Assembly: GCA_022824525.1 (NCBI GenBank)
Contig: JAJDZT010000145.1
Location: forward strand, 1-64,000
DNA: 64,000 nucleotides
Origin: Silicimonas sp.
GTDB taxonomy: Bacteria > Pseudomonadota > Alphaproteobacteria > Rhodobacterales > Rhodobacteraceae
Direction: 5' to 3'
Positions 38,201 to 45,948 of the stretch are shown piece by piece. The notes under the pieces are model-generated. The model worked only from the letters and a program-made list of their open reading frames with translations. It did no database searches and was not told the origin of the DNA. Positions within the stretch are counted from its first letter, which is position 1, and every line of letters starts with the position of its first letter. Both the position numbers and the translations under genes were made by a program.

Positions 38201-38689
38201 AAGCGCCCAGTCCGACTGGTGACACACCGTTGAACTCTCGCCCGTATGATCGTCGCCCATCGCCATGAGCACACCACCCAGCTTGGAAGTCCCTGCCATG
38301 TTGGCGTGCTTCATGGGATCGCCGGATCGGTCGACCCCGGGGCCCTTTCCGTACCAGAGTGCGTAGACCCCGTCGTACTTCCCCTCACCTCTCAACTCGG
38401 CCTGTTGGGTTCCCCACACGGCGGTGGCCGCAAGATCTTCGTTCAGTCCGGGCTGAAAGATGACACCAGCAGCATCCAGGTCAGATTGCGCCAGGCTCAT
38501 CTGCTGATCGACAGCTCCAAGCGGAGAACCGCGATATCCCGTGACATACCCGGCTGTATTCAGCCCTGCTGCCTTGTCACGCGCAGCCTGCATGAGCATC
38601 AAGCGAACAAGCGCTTGCGTGCCATTCAGAAGGACGGACTCCTTGGAAAGATCATATTTGTCATGCAGCGTTACGTCGCGGCTGGTCAT
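35276..38689 (-). CDS. Indolepyruvate ferredoxin oxidoreductase, fused alpha/beta subunits
   Basis: A 1137-residue single-chain enzyme that oxidatively decarboxylates aryl pyruvates to aryl-acetyl-CoA in aromatic amino-acid breakdown. The N-terminal two thirds carry the TPP-dependent IorA-like region, followed by a cysteine-rich 4Fe-4S block with CEGCGDCGVQSNC and, further on, CNKDFSCVNGFC. The last third (GVGGTGVVTIGAVL) is IorB-like. ATG 38689 has an AGGAG ribosome site 6 bases upstream; the open frame reaches 38725 but without such a site. Its promoter region has a palindrome, and a LysR gene is divergent. Confidence 0.95.
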   Translation of the reverse strand: MTSRDVTLHDKYDLSKESVLLNGTQALVRLMLMQAARDKAAGLNTAGYVTGYRGSPLGAVDQQMSLAQSDLDAAGVIFQPGLNEDLAATAVWGTQQAELRGEGKYDGVYALWYGKGPGVDRSGDPMKHANMAGTSKLGGVLMAMGDDHTGESSTVCHQSDWALVDAYMPVLSPAGVQEILDFGLYGYALSRFAGVWAGLKLMKDTVEVTSVVDGRTDRMSFVEPEFPMPDGGLNIRLGDHWIPQEARIIDYKRFAAEAFSHANKIDKRIWGKPGAKIGFVAAGKNWLDMVHALGLLGIDAAEAERLGITTYKIGQTFPLDMKGFHDWAEGLDLIVVVEEKRKLIEVQIKEAIFDDRRGRRVYGWYKGGAGTLHSEELFPTRFALDPAMIAEKLGDILIEEGRETDRIRAGLEAVRSARAADNAPDIAARLPYFCSGCPHNTSTKVPEDSRAYAGIGCHFMVQWMDRETTGFTHMGGEGANWIGEAPFSNRDHVFQNLGDGTYNHSGLMAVRAALAAGVNITYKILYNDAVAMTGGQTNDGELPPERIARELLAAGVSDIAVVFDPKEEPERNLFPKEVTWHDRSEMPIVQKRMAKTKGVTAILYVQTCAAEKRRRRKRGHFPDPDKRVFINTDICEGCGDCGVQSNCVSIVPVETELGRKRAIDQSSCNKDFSCVNGFCPSFVTIEGAAIRKAATIGIDTGLLPHPVLPDIELTHNIVITGVGGTGVVTIGAVLAMAAHLDGKGAGMMEMAGLAQKGGAVHIHCRIGKRPEDITAIRVAVGEADTLIGGDLVVSAGAKTTELMVPGRTRGVVNTHEIVTGEFTQNTEFQIPGDRLLMTLERKMQDGVTSFDASTLAAKVMGDGIYSNMILLGAAWQLGQVPIAGDAIRQAIELNGAKVKENLRAFEAGRWAVLNPDEVAKVSSSEVVEMPKTLDEKIAFREAHLISYQGKRLAKRYRKLVDRCEASELKDAVATGYHKLLAYKDEFEVARLLQGTRAKADEAFSGDLKLTYHLAPPLLSKEGPDGRPMKKPFGEGREWQFRLLARMKGLRGTPFNPFGYTAERRMERQLIRQYEKDMAEVLKDPGKNIEAAIALARLPLQIRGFGPVKEANASAAAKRREELLAAYRSGDTVREAAE

Positions 38690-38731
38690 CACGGCTCCTG
38701 CGTTACACTTGGGTATGTGTAGCATGGATCA

Positions 38732-38752
38732 TAGGTCAAAACTGTTGACCTA
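38732..38752. promoter_or_regulatory. Palindromic operator candidate between indolepyruvate oxidoreductase and LysR genes
   Basis: TAGGTCAA (38732-38739) and TTGACCTA (38745-38752) are perfect 8-bp inverted arms around a 5-base spacer. The site lies 43 bases before the oxidoreductase start and 100 bases before the divergent lysR, so it could control either gene. The shape fits a dimeric regulator such as LysR, GntR or Lrp type; the identity is unknown. Confidence 0.5.
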
Positions 38753-38851
38753 ACAATTCAAATCCGCGCCACATCACTGTTTGCAAATCGAGTGGAACGT
38801 TTATTAAGGCCTGAAAAAATGTGATCGCTAACACGTGAGGAAGAGTTCAAA

Positions 38852-39745
38852 ATGGACTGGGACAAGCTCAGAATATTCCACGCGGTCGCGGACGCAGGCA
38901 GCTTAACCCATGCCGGGGACACACTCCATCTGAGCCAATCTGCCGTTTCCCGCCAGATTCGCGCTCTTGAGGAAAGTCTCAACACCACGCTTTTCCATCG
39001 TCATGCACGTGGGCTGATTCTCACCGAACAAGGAGAGCTTCTGTTCGACGCCACTTCCGCGATGTCCCGTCGTCTTGATACGGCAGAAGCCCGGATTCGT
39101 GACAGCGAAGAAGAGGTCTTCGGAGAACTGCGTGTGACCACTACGACGGGTTTTGGTTCCCTTTGGCTCGCGCCGCGCCTTCCTGCGCTTTACGAGAAAT
39201 TTCCTGAGTTAAAAATCGACCTCATGCTGGAAGAACGTGTTTTGGATCTGCCAATGCGCGAGGCGGATGTCGCGATCCGAATGAAGGAGCCCAGCCAAGC
39301 CGACCTGATCCGTCGAAAACTGATGACGGTTCGCATGTGCCTTTATTCCGTGCCTGAATACCTCGACAAGAACGGCACGCCCGAATCCATCGAAGATATC
39401 GCGAAGCATCGTCTGATTTGCCAGAACGTCACCACCACCCAAGTGAGCGCAGGTGCACAGCTTGTTCAGGAACTCCTGACCTATGACATCTCGTCGATGC
39501 TGACGGTGAATAACTATTTCGGCGTGCTGCAAGCCGTAAACGCCGGATTGGGAATCGGAGTATTGCCCGACTACGTGATTGAGGACTTCCCGAACATTCA
39601 ACGTGTCCTGCCGGATGTCGAGTCCAACGAAGTCCCGGTTTTTCTTGCATTTCCCGAGGAACTCCGTCAGTCGCGCCGTATCGCTGCCTTTCGCGACTTT
39701 GTGACCGAAGAGATCATCGCACACCGAAAACGCATGAAATCCTGA
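38852..39745 (+). CDS. LysR-family transcriptional regulator
   Basis: A 297-residue regulator with the N-terminal winged helix (SLTHAGDTLHLSQSAVSRQIRALEE as recognition region, residues about 17-42) and a C-terminal periplasmic-binding-protein-like effector domain. It is divergent from the indolepyruvate oxidoreductase gene, so control of that gene is the simplest guess; the effector could be an aromatic amino acid or its keto acid. A terminator hairpin follows at 39796. Confidence 0.93.
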   Translation: MDWDKLRIFHAVADAGSLTHAGDTLHLSQSAVSRQIRALEESLNTTLFHRHARGLILTEQGELLFDATSAMSRRLDTAEARIRDSEEEVFGELRVTTTTGFGSLWLAPRLPALYEKFPELKIDLMLEERVLDLPMREADVAIRMKEPSQADLIRRKLMTVRMCLYSVPEYLDKNGTPESIEDIAKHRLICQNVTTTQVSAGAQLVQELLTYDISSMLTVNNYFGVLQAVNAGLGIGVLPDYVIEDFPNIQRVLPDVESNEVPVFLAFPEELRQSRRIAAFRDFVTEEIIAHRKRMKS

Positions 39746-39795
39746 CAAATCGCACAGAAGCTATGCGTTATTCGCATATCAGAATTGCGATATTT

Positions 39796-39818
39796 GCGGG
39801 CAAGCCCGCTTGTTTTTT
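39796..39818 (+). terminator. Rho-independent terminator after lysR
   Basis: GCGGG (39796-39800) and CCCGC (39805-39809) form a 5-bp GC stem with loop CAAG, followed by TTGTTTTTT. It lies 50 bases after the lysR stop. Confidence 0.8.
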
Positions 39819-39842
39819 ATGCATCGACGTTTATCTGTACCT

Positions 39843-39916
39843 TCGAACACAGCGGCTCGGCCGCTGCATTCAACCTCCCTGTTGGACTGGCCGGGCTTAA
39901 TGCCCGGCCTTTTTTT
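39843..39916 (+). ncRNA. Structured leader or small RNA upstream of the homocysteine methyltransferase gene
   Basis: Between two terminators lies a segment with three hairpins: AGCGGC/GCCGCT (39851-39865), CAAC/GTTG around a CTCCCT loop (39871-39884), and a strong terminator (39889-39916). GCTCGGCC (39855-39862) in the first hairpin is complementary to GGCCGGGC (39889-39896), the 5' arm of the terminator, over 8 bases with one G-U pair. The structures are therefore mutually exclusive, as in transcriptional attenuators. A weak promoter (TTGTTT at 39810, TTATCT at 39831) would start an RNA of about 75 bases. It could be a riboswitch or attenuator for the downstream gene, or a stand-alone sRNA. 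It does not resemble the SAM-II, SAH or SAM/SAH riboswitches I know. Confidence 0.55.
39889..39916 (+). terminator. Strong intrinsic terminator in the methyltransferase leader
   Basis: GGCCGGGC (39889-39896) and GCCCGGCC (39902-39909) form a perfect 8-bp stem with loop TTAAT, followed by seven T residues (39910-39916). It lies about 97 bases before the methyltransferase start, so it must be bypassed or the gene must have another promoter. Confidence 0.92.
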
Positions 39917-40012
39917 ATTTGAACGTATTTCAACAAGATGTTGAGGAGAATGCGTTTGCCTCCGCCCGGCCCTTCGTGGCAGATCACCGCAGACTTTCCC
40001 GACAGGCTCACA

Positions 40013-41023
40013 ATGACCGACGCGCTTTCCCAGTTTCTTGATACGCATGATTGGATTCTTGCTGATGGTGCGACCGGCACCAACCTTTTCAACATGGGAC
40101 TGCAGTCAGGCGATGCTCCGGAGTTCTGGAACGTCGACAAGCCCGAAAACGTCCACAAGCTGTATAAGGGATCTGTGGACGCAGGGAGCGACCTTTTTCT
40201 CACCAACACTTTCGGCGGCAACGCCTCCCGGCTGAAACTCCACGATGGCGAAAAACGGGTGCACGAACTGAACCGCGTCGGCGCAGAAATTGGGCGCGAA
40301 GTTGCGGACGCCTCTGGCCGCAAGATAATTGTCGCAGGTTCCATGGGGCCAACAGGCGAGATCATGGAGCCGTTGGGTACGTTGACCTTTGAAGGCGCTG
40401 TCGAAATGTTTCACGAACAGGCGGAAGGTCTGAGGGACGGTGGGGCGGACGTTCTCTGGGTAGAAACGATCAGTGCGCCAGAGGAATTCAAGGCCGCTGC
40501 CCGTGCGGCAGAGTTGGCCAACATGCCGTGGTGCGGGACTATGAGTTTTGATACAGCCGGCCGAACCATGATGGGGCTCACCAGTGCCGGACTTGTCGAT
40601 CTTGTCGCCAAACTGCCGGTCAAGCCTGTCGCCTTTGGCGCCAATTGCGGGGTTGGGGCATCGGACCTTCTCCGCACGGTCCTCGGTTTCGCAGCACAAG
40701 GCCCAGAGCAACCAGTCATCGCCAAAGGTAACGCTGGAATTCCCAAGTATGTCGAAGGCCACATTCACTATGATGGTACACCGGATTTAATGGCAGATTA
40801 CGCCCGTCTTGCGCGCGATGCAGGCGCTCGCGTCATCGGTGGATGTTGCGGAACGACACCTGCTCACCTGGAAAAGATGCGTGCAGCACTTGAATCTCAC
40901 GTCCCCGGCAATCTGCCGACGCTGGAAGAAATAGCGAGCAAACTCGGTGGTTTTTCTTCAGCGAATGACGGGACCGAAGCGGACCAGGAGCCGAAGCGGA
41001 CTCGGCGCCGTCGCCGCAGCTAG
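40013..41023 (+). CDS. bmt: Betaine/cobalamin-type homocysteine S-methyltransferase
   Basis: A 336-residue TIM-barrel homocysteine methyltransferase. DGATGTNL opens the barrel and the zinc ligands are Cys212 (FGANCGVG) and Cys278-Cys279 (GGCCGTTP). The size equals a single MetH homocysteine domain. In Rhodobacterales such a protein is known as one part of a split cobalamin-dependent methionine synthase; the corrinoid part is probably the gene at 57233. ATG 40013 has AGG 7 bases upstream; the frame opens at 39938, but that extension is not family-like. A basic RTRRRRRS tail closes the protein. Converges with recN. Confidence 0.92.
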   Translation: MTDALSQFLDTHDWILADGATGTNLFNMGLQSGDAPEFWNVDKPENVHKLYKGSVDAGSDLFLTNTFGGNASRLKLHDGEKRVHELNRVGAEIGREVADASGRKIIVAGSMGPTGEIMEPLGTLTFEGAVEMFHEQAEGLRDGGADVLWVETISAPEEFKAAARAAELANMPWCGTMSFDTAGRTMMGLTSAGLVDLVAKLPVKPVAFGANCGVGASDLLRTVLGFAAQGPEQPVIAKGNAGIPKYVEGHIHYDGTPDLMADYARLARDAGARVIGGCCGTTPAHLEKMRAALESHVPGNLPTLEEIASKLGGFSSANDGTEADQEPKRTRRRRRS

Positions 41024-41030
41024 GCTCCGC

Positions 41031-42680
41031 CTATGCCGAAAGCAGAGCTCGCGCCGCCGCACGGGCCTCTTCGGTTACGGTGTCGCCTGCCAGCATCCGA
41101 GCCAGTTCGTCGACGCGTTCGTTATCAGACAGCGCAGCCACAACACTCAACGTGACATCATTTTGCACTTGTTTTGCGACGCGCCAGTGATGTCCTCCCC
41201 GCGCCGCGACTTGCGGACTATGCGTCACCACAATGACTTGCGCGTCTTCAGCAAGGCCCTCTAGCCGTCGGCCAACAGCATCTGCAGTCGCCCCTCCGAC
41301 ACCTCGATCGATTTCATCAAAGATCATCGTCAGCCCGTCGTTTTCAGCCGTCAGACAAACCTTCAGCGCAAGCAAGAAGCGGCTAAGTTCGCCGCCAGAT
41401 GCGATTTTGTTTAATGGCCCGGCCGGAGCGCCTGGGTTTGTCGCGACGGTGAATGCAACTTGATCAGCACCCTCGGGACCTGCATCGGCCTCAACAAGTT
41501 CTGTCGAAAACTCGGCGCGTTCGAGCTTTAGCGGTGCCAGTTCCTTGACCATTGCCCGGTCCAAGGCGTCCGCCGCCTGCGCGCGCGCTGCCCCAAGGGC
41601 GTCTGCGGCATCCTGATATCGTGTTTCGGCTTCCGCGACGGCGCGCTCCAAGCCGGCAATATCCTCTGCGCCTGCATCCAGAGCGTCCAGTCGCGCACGA
41701 TAGGTCTCGGCCAATCCCCCCAAATCATCTGGAACGACAGAGTGCTTCCGAGCCATGGCACGGATCGCAAAAAGACGTTCCTCGACACGTTCAAGCTCGG
41801 CTGGGTCGAAAGCAAGACTTTCCAGGGCCCGTGCGACACCGTCCTCGGCTTCGCCCAATTCCACAAGCGCGCGATCCAATGCCGTGATCGCGGAAGACAG
41901 TACATCGCCCGCATCCTCGGCGGCGGTTTCAAGCCAGCGGGCGGCATCGCGCATCATCCCTTCCGCCCCTTCGGAACCAAGCGCTGCATGCGCACGAGAC
42001 ACATCTGCGCTAATTCGCTCTCCAGCTTGCATCAGACGCCGACGCGCATCGAGGGAAGCGTCTTCACCCGGTTCCGGCTCCAACGCCTCGAACTCGGAAA
42101 CCGCGTGCCGGAGAAAATCTTCCTCGGTCTTCAGTTCGCCAATCCGCGCTTCGGCTTCTTTCAGTTCTTCCCGTGCGCCCTGCCAGTCTCGCCAAGCCGC
42201 ACGACAGCGCGCCAAAAGATCATCATGTCCACCAAACGCATCGAGAAGCTGACGATGACCGCGGGGGTTCAGCAAACCGCGATCATCATGCTGACCGTGC
42301 AGTTCAATGAGCGTATCCGAAAGCCGCCGTAGAACTTCCCCTGACACACGCCGATCATTAACCCAAGCCGTCTTGCGACCGTCGCGGGTATTGACGCGCC
42401 GCAGGATCAACATGTCGTCCAACGGGATGCCGCTATCTTCCAGAACTTCCGCCGCCGCGTGGCCTGAAGGTAGGTCGAACTCTGCAGTGACTTCGCCCTG
42501 CTCTGCGCCTTTGCGCACCAATTCTGCCCGACCTCGCCACCCGAGTACGAACCCAAGCGCGTCCAGCAGTATCGACTTTCCCGCGCCTGTTTCACCCGTC
42601 AAGACGTTGAGACCGGGTTGAAATTCAAGCGTCAGCCGGTCGATAATCAGCATGTCCCGGATGTCGAGACTTCGAAGCAT
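41031..42680 (-). CDS. recN: DNA repair protein RecN
   Basis: SMC-like ATPase acting in double-strand-break repair. The Walker A motif GETGAGKS is at residues 29-36, two long coiled-coil arms occupy about 150-370, and the C-terminal half has the ABC signature (SGGELSR) and Walker B (IFDEIDRGVGG). Length 549 is normal. It is 6 bases downstream of bamD, the usual order lpxC-bamD-recN in this group. No LexA box is visible before it, so any SOS control would act farther upstream. Confidence 0.97.
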   Translation of the reverse strand: MLRSLDIRDMLIIDRLTLEFQPGLNVLTGETGAGKSILLDALGFVLGWRGRAELVRKGAEQGEVTAEFDLPSGHAAAEVLEDSGIPLDDMLILRRVNTRDGRKTAWVNDRRVSGEVLRRLSDTLIELHGQHDDRGLLNPRGHRQLLDAFGGHDDLLARCRAAWRDWQGAREELKEAEARIGELKTEEDFLRHAVSEFEALEPEPGEDASLDARRRLMQAGERISADVSRAHAALGSEGAEGMMRDAARWLETAAEDAGDVLSSAITALDRALVELGEAEDGVARALESLAFDPAELERVEERLFAIRAMARKHSVVPDDLGGLAETYRARLDALDAGAEDIAGLERAVAEAETRYQDAADALGAARAQAADALDRAMVKELAPLKLERAEFSTELVEADAGPEGADQVAFTVATNPGAPAGPLNKIASGGELSRFLLALKVCLTAENDGLTMIFDEIDRGVGGATADAVGRRLEGLAEDAQVIVVTHSPQVAARGGHHWRVAKQVQNDVTLSVVAALSDNERVDELARMLAGDTVTEEARAAARALLSA

Positions 42681-42686
42681 GGAAAG

Positions 42687-43502
42687 TCAGAGCCACTCGC
42701 CACGAACGGTCTGGCGATAGACCGCACGAAGCCAGTTGTCGCCTGCCGGTTCGACCCGCAGCCCCCGTCCGGTCAGGAGCGCAAAGCTGTCTTGGTACCA
42801 ATCCGAAGACTGGAAGTTGAATCCAAGGATTGCCCCGGCAGTTTGCGCCTCTTCTGTCAGGCCGAGGGACAAGTAGGACTCGACCAGACGATGGAGCGCC
42901 TCCGGCGTTTGGGTTGTGGTCTGGAAGTCCTCAACCACGATGCGGAAACGATTGATCGCCGCAATATAGTGACCACGCTTCAGATAGTAGCGGCCAACTT
43001 CCATTTCCTTCGCCGCAAGGTGGTCAAAGGCCAGATCAAACTTAAGGATCGCGGAGCGCGCGTAGTCGCTGTCTGGATATTCTTCGATAACGGCACGCAA
43101 GGCCTGCAACGCCTCAAGCGTCAAACCCTGATCTCGTCCGACATCATCGATCTGATCATAATAAGACAAGGCCAGAATGTACTGAGCCCAAGCCGCATCT
43201 TCATCGGCGGGGAAAGTCGCCAGATATCTCTCCGCCGCGCTCCGCGCCGACTCGTAGTCCCGATCCCGGTGATAGGAGAACGCCTGCATCACAAGCGCAC
43301 GCTTGGCCCATTCGGAGTAAGGATAAAGCCGTTCGACTTCGCCAAACAATCGAGCGGCATCATCGGGTGCGCCTGATGCAAGCTGGAACTCAGCCTGCTT
43401 GTAAAGTTCTTCAGCGGAGAAACTATCGAGCGGCGGCGCGTCGTCTCCGCCCCCGCACGCGGCGAGCACACCAAGGATCAATGCCGCCATCACTGACCGC
43501 AT
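42687..43502 (-). CDS. bamD: Outer membrane assembly lipoprotein BamD
   Basis: Lipoprotein subunit of the BAM complex that inserts beta-barrel proteins. The signal MRSVMAALILGVLAAC ends in a lipobox with Cys16, followed by tetratricopeptide-like helices (FSAEELYKQAEFQLASG onwards). ATG 43502 is chosen because AGGAG lies 8 bases upstream; the frame is open to 43697. At 271 residues it is typical. Confidence 0.95.
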   Translation of the reverse strand: MRSVMAALILGVLAACGGGDDAPPLDSFSAEELYKQAEFQLASGAPDDAARLFGEVERLYPYSEWAKRALVMQAFSYHRDRDYESARSAAERYLATFPADEDAAWAQYILALSYYDQIDDVGRDQGLTLEALQALRAVIEEYPDSDYARSAILKFDLAFDHLAAKEMEVGRYYLKRGHYIAAINRFRIVVEDFQTTTQTPEALHRLVESYLSLGLTEEAQTAGAILGFNFQSSDWYQDSFALLTGRGLRVEPAGDNWLRAVYRQTVRGEWL

Positions 43503-43623
43503 CCTGATTGCTCCTCGCCTCGACATTCGCATTCCGACCCTCACCACCGGTACCGAACCGCGTGGTAACACACAAAATTGTCTGGCAAAATGGCTTTTGC
43601 GGTCAGCACGCACTGCCCCGTTG

Positions 43624-44547
43624 TCAGGCTGCAATTCTCGCTGTATCCGCCCGACGCAATCCAGCCCCCGGCAAGCGCGCAACCATGGCCTCGTCACACT
43701 CGATCATCTCATAGGCGGATGGATCAGCGAAAAGCGCACGCAAAAGACGGTTGGTCATCGCATGTCCGGCCTTATGTCCAAGATACCGCCCGAGGATCGG
43801 CGCGCCTGCCAAAGACAGATCACCGAGCGCGTCGAGCATCTTGTGCCGCACCGGTTCATCCGCATGGCGCATACCGCCTGGAGTGATGACTTTGTCGCCA
43901 TCGACCACTACTGCGCTTGTCACGGAAGCCCCAACAATCAGACCGCGATCCCGCATCGCGTCGATGTCGGCAGAGCGACAGAATGTACGACTATCGCAAA
44001 GCTCACGAACGAACGCGCCGTTCGCCATGTTTAGATGCTTTTCCTGCTCACCGATTACAGCGTCCGAAAACTCGATCTTGAAATCGATCTCAAGCTCGTC
44101 CGACGGCTCCAAAGTGGCGCTTGCACCGTCGTGGTTCACGACAATCGGCTTGAGAACGCGGATCGCGCGAACAGGAGCCTCGAGGCGACGAATGCCCCGC
44201 GCGAGTATCGCCGACACGAATTGCGCCGACGAACCGTCCAGAAGAGGAACTTCCGGACCATTGATCTCGATAAGAGCGTTGTGCACACCACAACCGGCGA
44301 GAGCAGCCATCAGATGCTCAATCGTCGAAACGGCAACGCCATCAGAATTGGAAATACAGGTATTTAACTCGGTGTTGGAGACAGCGTCCCATCGTGCCGG
44401 GATCATCGGGTTACGGTCCGTCACGTCAGTCCGATGGAACCAAATGCCATATTCGGCAGAAGCCGGGTTCACAGTCACTCGAACGGCACGCCCGGTATGC
44501 AACCCGGTGCCGGTAAACGAAACTGAAGTCTTCAGAGTAGTCTGCAC
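43624..44547 (-). CDS. lpxC: UDP-3-O-acyl-N-acetylglucosamine deacetylase
   Basis: Zinc enzyme that commits the cell to lipid A synthesis. TIEHLMAAL carries the first zinc His, HKMLDALGDL the second His and Asp ligand, and GHKAGHA the catalytic His. A GTG start at 44547 gives MQTTLKTSV, as in the family, and 307 residues; upstream in-frame sequence up to 44670 is not family-like. It normally follows ftsZ directly; here three Tad genes and a terminator intervene. Confidence 0.96.
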   Translation of the reverse strand: MQTTLKTSVSFTGTGLHTGRAVRVTVNPASAEYGIWFHRTDVTDRNPMIPARWDAVSNTELNTCISNSDGVAVSTIEHLMAALAGCGVHNALIEINGPEVPLLDGSSAQFVSAILARGIRRLEAPVRAIRVLKPIVVNHDGASATLEPSDELEIDFKIEFSDAVIGEQEKHLNMANGAFVRELCDSRTFCRSADIDAMRDRGLIVGASVTSAVVVDGDKVITPGGMRHADEPVRHKMLDALGDLSLAGAPILGRYLGHKAGHAMTNRLLRALFADPSAYEMIECDEAMVARLPGAGLRRADTARIAA

Positions 44548-44710
44548 GCTTTTCGCTCTTGCTAACACCGGCCTGCCATCCGGCCTTCCTGTACTATGCG
44601 CCGGGTGCGAAACCCTCAACACAATCATTGCAACATCCTGAAACAAGGGATTCGAGACTAGGCGAATCATCGCCGAGTCAGAGAGCGGCGAGCCGCATCC
44701 TGCTGATAAG

Positions 44711-44739
44711 AAACAAAAAGACCGGCAGCCGCCGGTCTT
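44711..44739 (-). terminator. Terminator of the Tad gene group
   Basis: AAGACCGGC (44718-44726) and GCCGGTCTT (44731-44739) form a perfect 9-bp stem with a 4-base loop. Read on the minus strand it is followed by TTTTTGTTT, immediately after the last Tad gene. It separates that transcript from lpxC. Confidence 0.87.
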
Positions 44740-44766
44740 CTTACTTGTGATTCTTTCTGTCGAATT

Positions 44767-45384
44767 TTACAGAGCGGCGTCGTCGTCATCGACCTGATCG
44801 TCATGTGCCGATCCGGTTCCGTCGCCGATGCCGTCACACCGGAATTGGTCCGAAACACGCGGGTTTGTCACAACGATATTGTAGATTTCCGTTTCTTCCA
44901 GGCCGATGCTGATCAGCGGAATCTCCATGATCGGCTCGTAGTCCACCCATGTCTCCACGACGATGGCGGCAGAGTCGTCCGCCATGATCGGAACATGCGG
45001 CGAAACGGTTTCCTCAACCCACTCCTGCAGCATGTCGTCGACGCCAACACCGATCGAACAGTAGATCTCATGGGAGTCCGTTGGCTCATCATAGTGAACT
45101 ACCGTCATCCGCATGCGCACATCGTTCTGTGAACGGGCCAGCCACTGATAGATGACGTTCATGTTCGAAATGTAGAGTTCATCAACCTCGTTATCTTCCC
45201 GCGACAGCAGGTCGGCCACTGTATAGGTGGCCTTCAGGTTGATGTTGCTTTCCCGAAGGCCCTCAAAGAACACGTAGAGCGCCATGAAAGCCCAAACGAG
45301 CATCGGGAACATGAGGATTGCTTCGACTGAAAAGCTGCCTCTTTCGTCACGAGAGAATTTATTTAGCACGCGTTTGATCAACAT
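44767..45384 (-). CDS. TadE/TadG-type pilus assembly protein
   Basis: A 205-residue protein whose N-terminus has the TadE-like mark DERGSFSVEAILMFPMLVW, a prepilin-like hydrophobic helix after Glu25. The remainder is an acidic extracytoplasmic domain with an extremely acidic C-terminus (DDQVDDDDAAL). It is the third of three co-directional pseudopilin-type genes, probably minor subunits of a Tight-adherence pilus. The core tad genes (cpaB-F, tadBC) are not in the window. Confidence 0.8.
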   Translation of the reverse strand: MLIKRVLNKFSRDERGSFSVEAILMFPMLVWAFMALYVFFEGLRESNINLKATYTVADLLSREDNEVDELYISNMNVIYQWLARSQNDVRMRMTVVHYDEPTDSHEIYCSIGVGVDDMLQEWVEETVSPHVPIMADDSAAIVVETWVDYEPIMEIPLISIGLEETEIYNIVVTNPRVSDQFRCDGIGDGTGSAHDDQVDDDDAAL

Positions 45385-45399
45385 GGCTTCAATCTCGTC

Positions 45400-45948
45400 C
45401 TAGTTTGGCTCATTCACGAAGGCGGAACTGGCGAGGATAATGTATCCGCCAGAGTCATCCTTCGGGATGGTGCGCCCGACACCGAATGTCGGGAAAATCG
45501 GGTCCACCACCGCACAGACACGGATCAACATCAGGTCGTTCTGCTGACCGTTCTGGAAGTTCTTCGGTGGTTTGATCTCGTCGAGGCGGTCGGCGCAATC
45601 CGGGTTATCATCGACATTTGTGGTCCATGTGTCCCGATCAACCCGCGTCAATTCGATCTTGGTCACATCCAGGCAGTTCGGGATGACCAGCACGTTGGAG
45701 CAAATGTTCAAGCGCACGTCATCATGTTCAATGTCCGCACCACTGGCGAGACGAATTTCACGCACGGCGATATCGGTAGCCCGTTCCATCATGACGGCGC
45801 GAATATTCATGATCGCCACTTCGTAGGCCGAAAGAAATACGCCGACGAAGAAGGGGAAGATCACGACGAATTCTACCGAGGCGACCCCTTTTTCGGAGCG
45901 ACCGAACGCCTGAAGCGTTCGGCCAAATGCTTTGATAAGTCCGGTCAT
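45400..45948 (-). CDS. TadE-like pilus assembly protein
   Basis: The 182-residue protein starts with EKGVASVEFVVIFPFFVGVFLSAYE, the TadE signature of a Glu-preceded hydrophobic helix (about residues 20-45). Four cysteines in the periplasmic part may form disulfides. It overlaps the vWA-TadG gene by 4 bases (ATGA) and ends 15 bases before the next TadE-type gene, so the three form one transcript. Confidence 0.82.
   Translation of the reverse strand: MTGLIKAFGRTLQAFGRSEKGVASVEFVVIFPFFVGVFLSAYEVAIMNIRAVMMERATDIAVREIRLASGADIEHDDVRLNICSNVLVIPNCLDVTKIELTRVDRDTWTTNVDDNPDCADRLDEIKPPKNFQNGQQNDLMLIRVCAVVDPIFPTFGVGRTIPKDDSGGYIILASSAFVNEPN

Noticed and set aside
39746-40012. A known SAM or SAH riboswitch upstream of the methyltransferase
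   Set aside because: I could not find the conserved core bases of the SAM-II, SAH or SAM/SAH classes; only the attenuator-like folding is supported.
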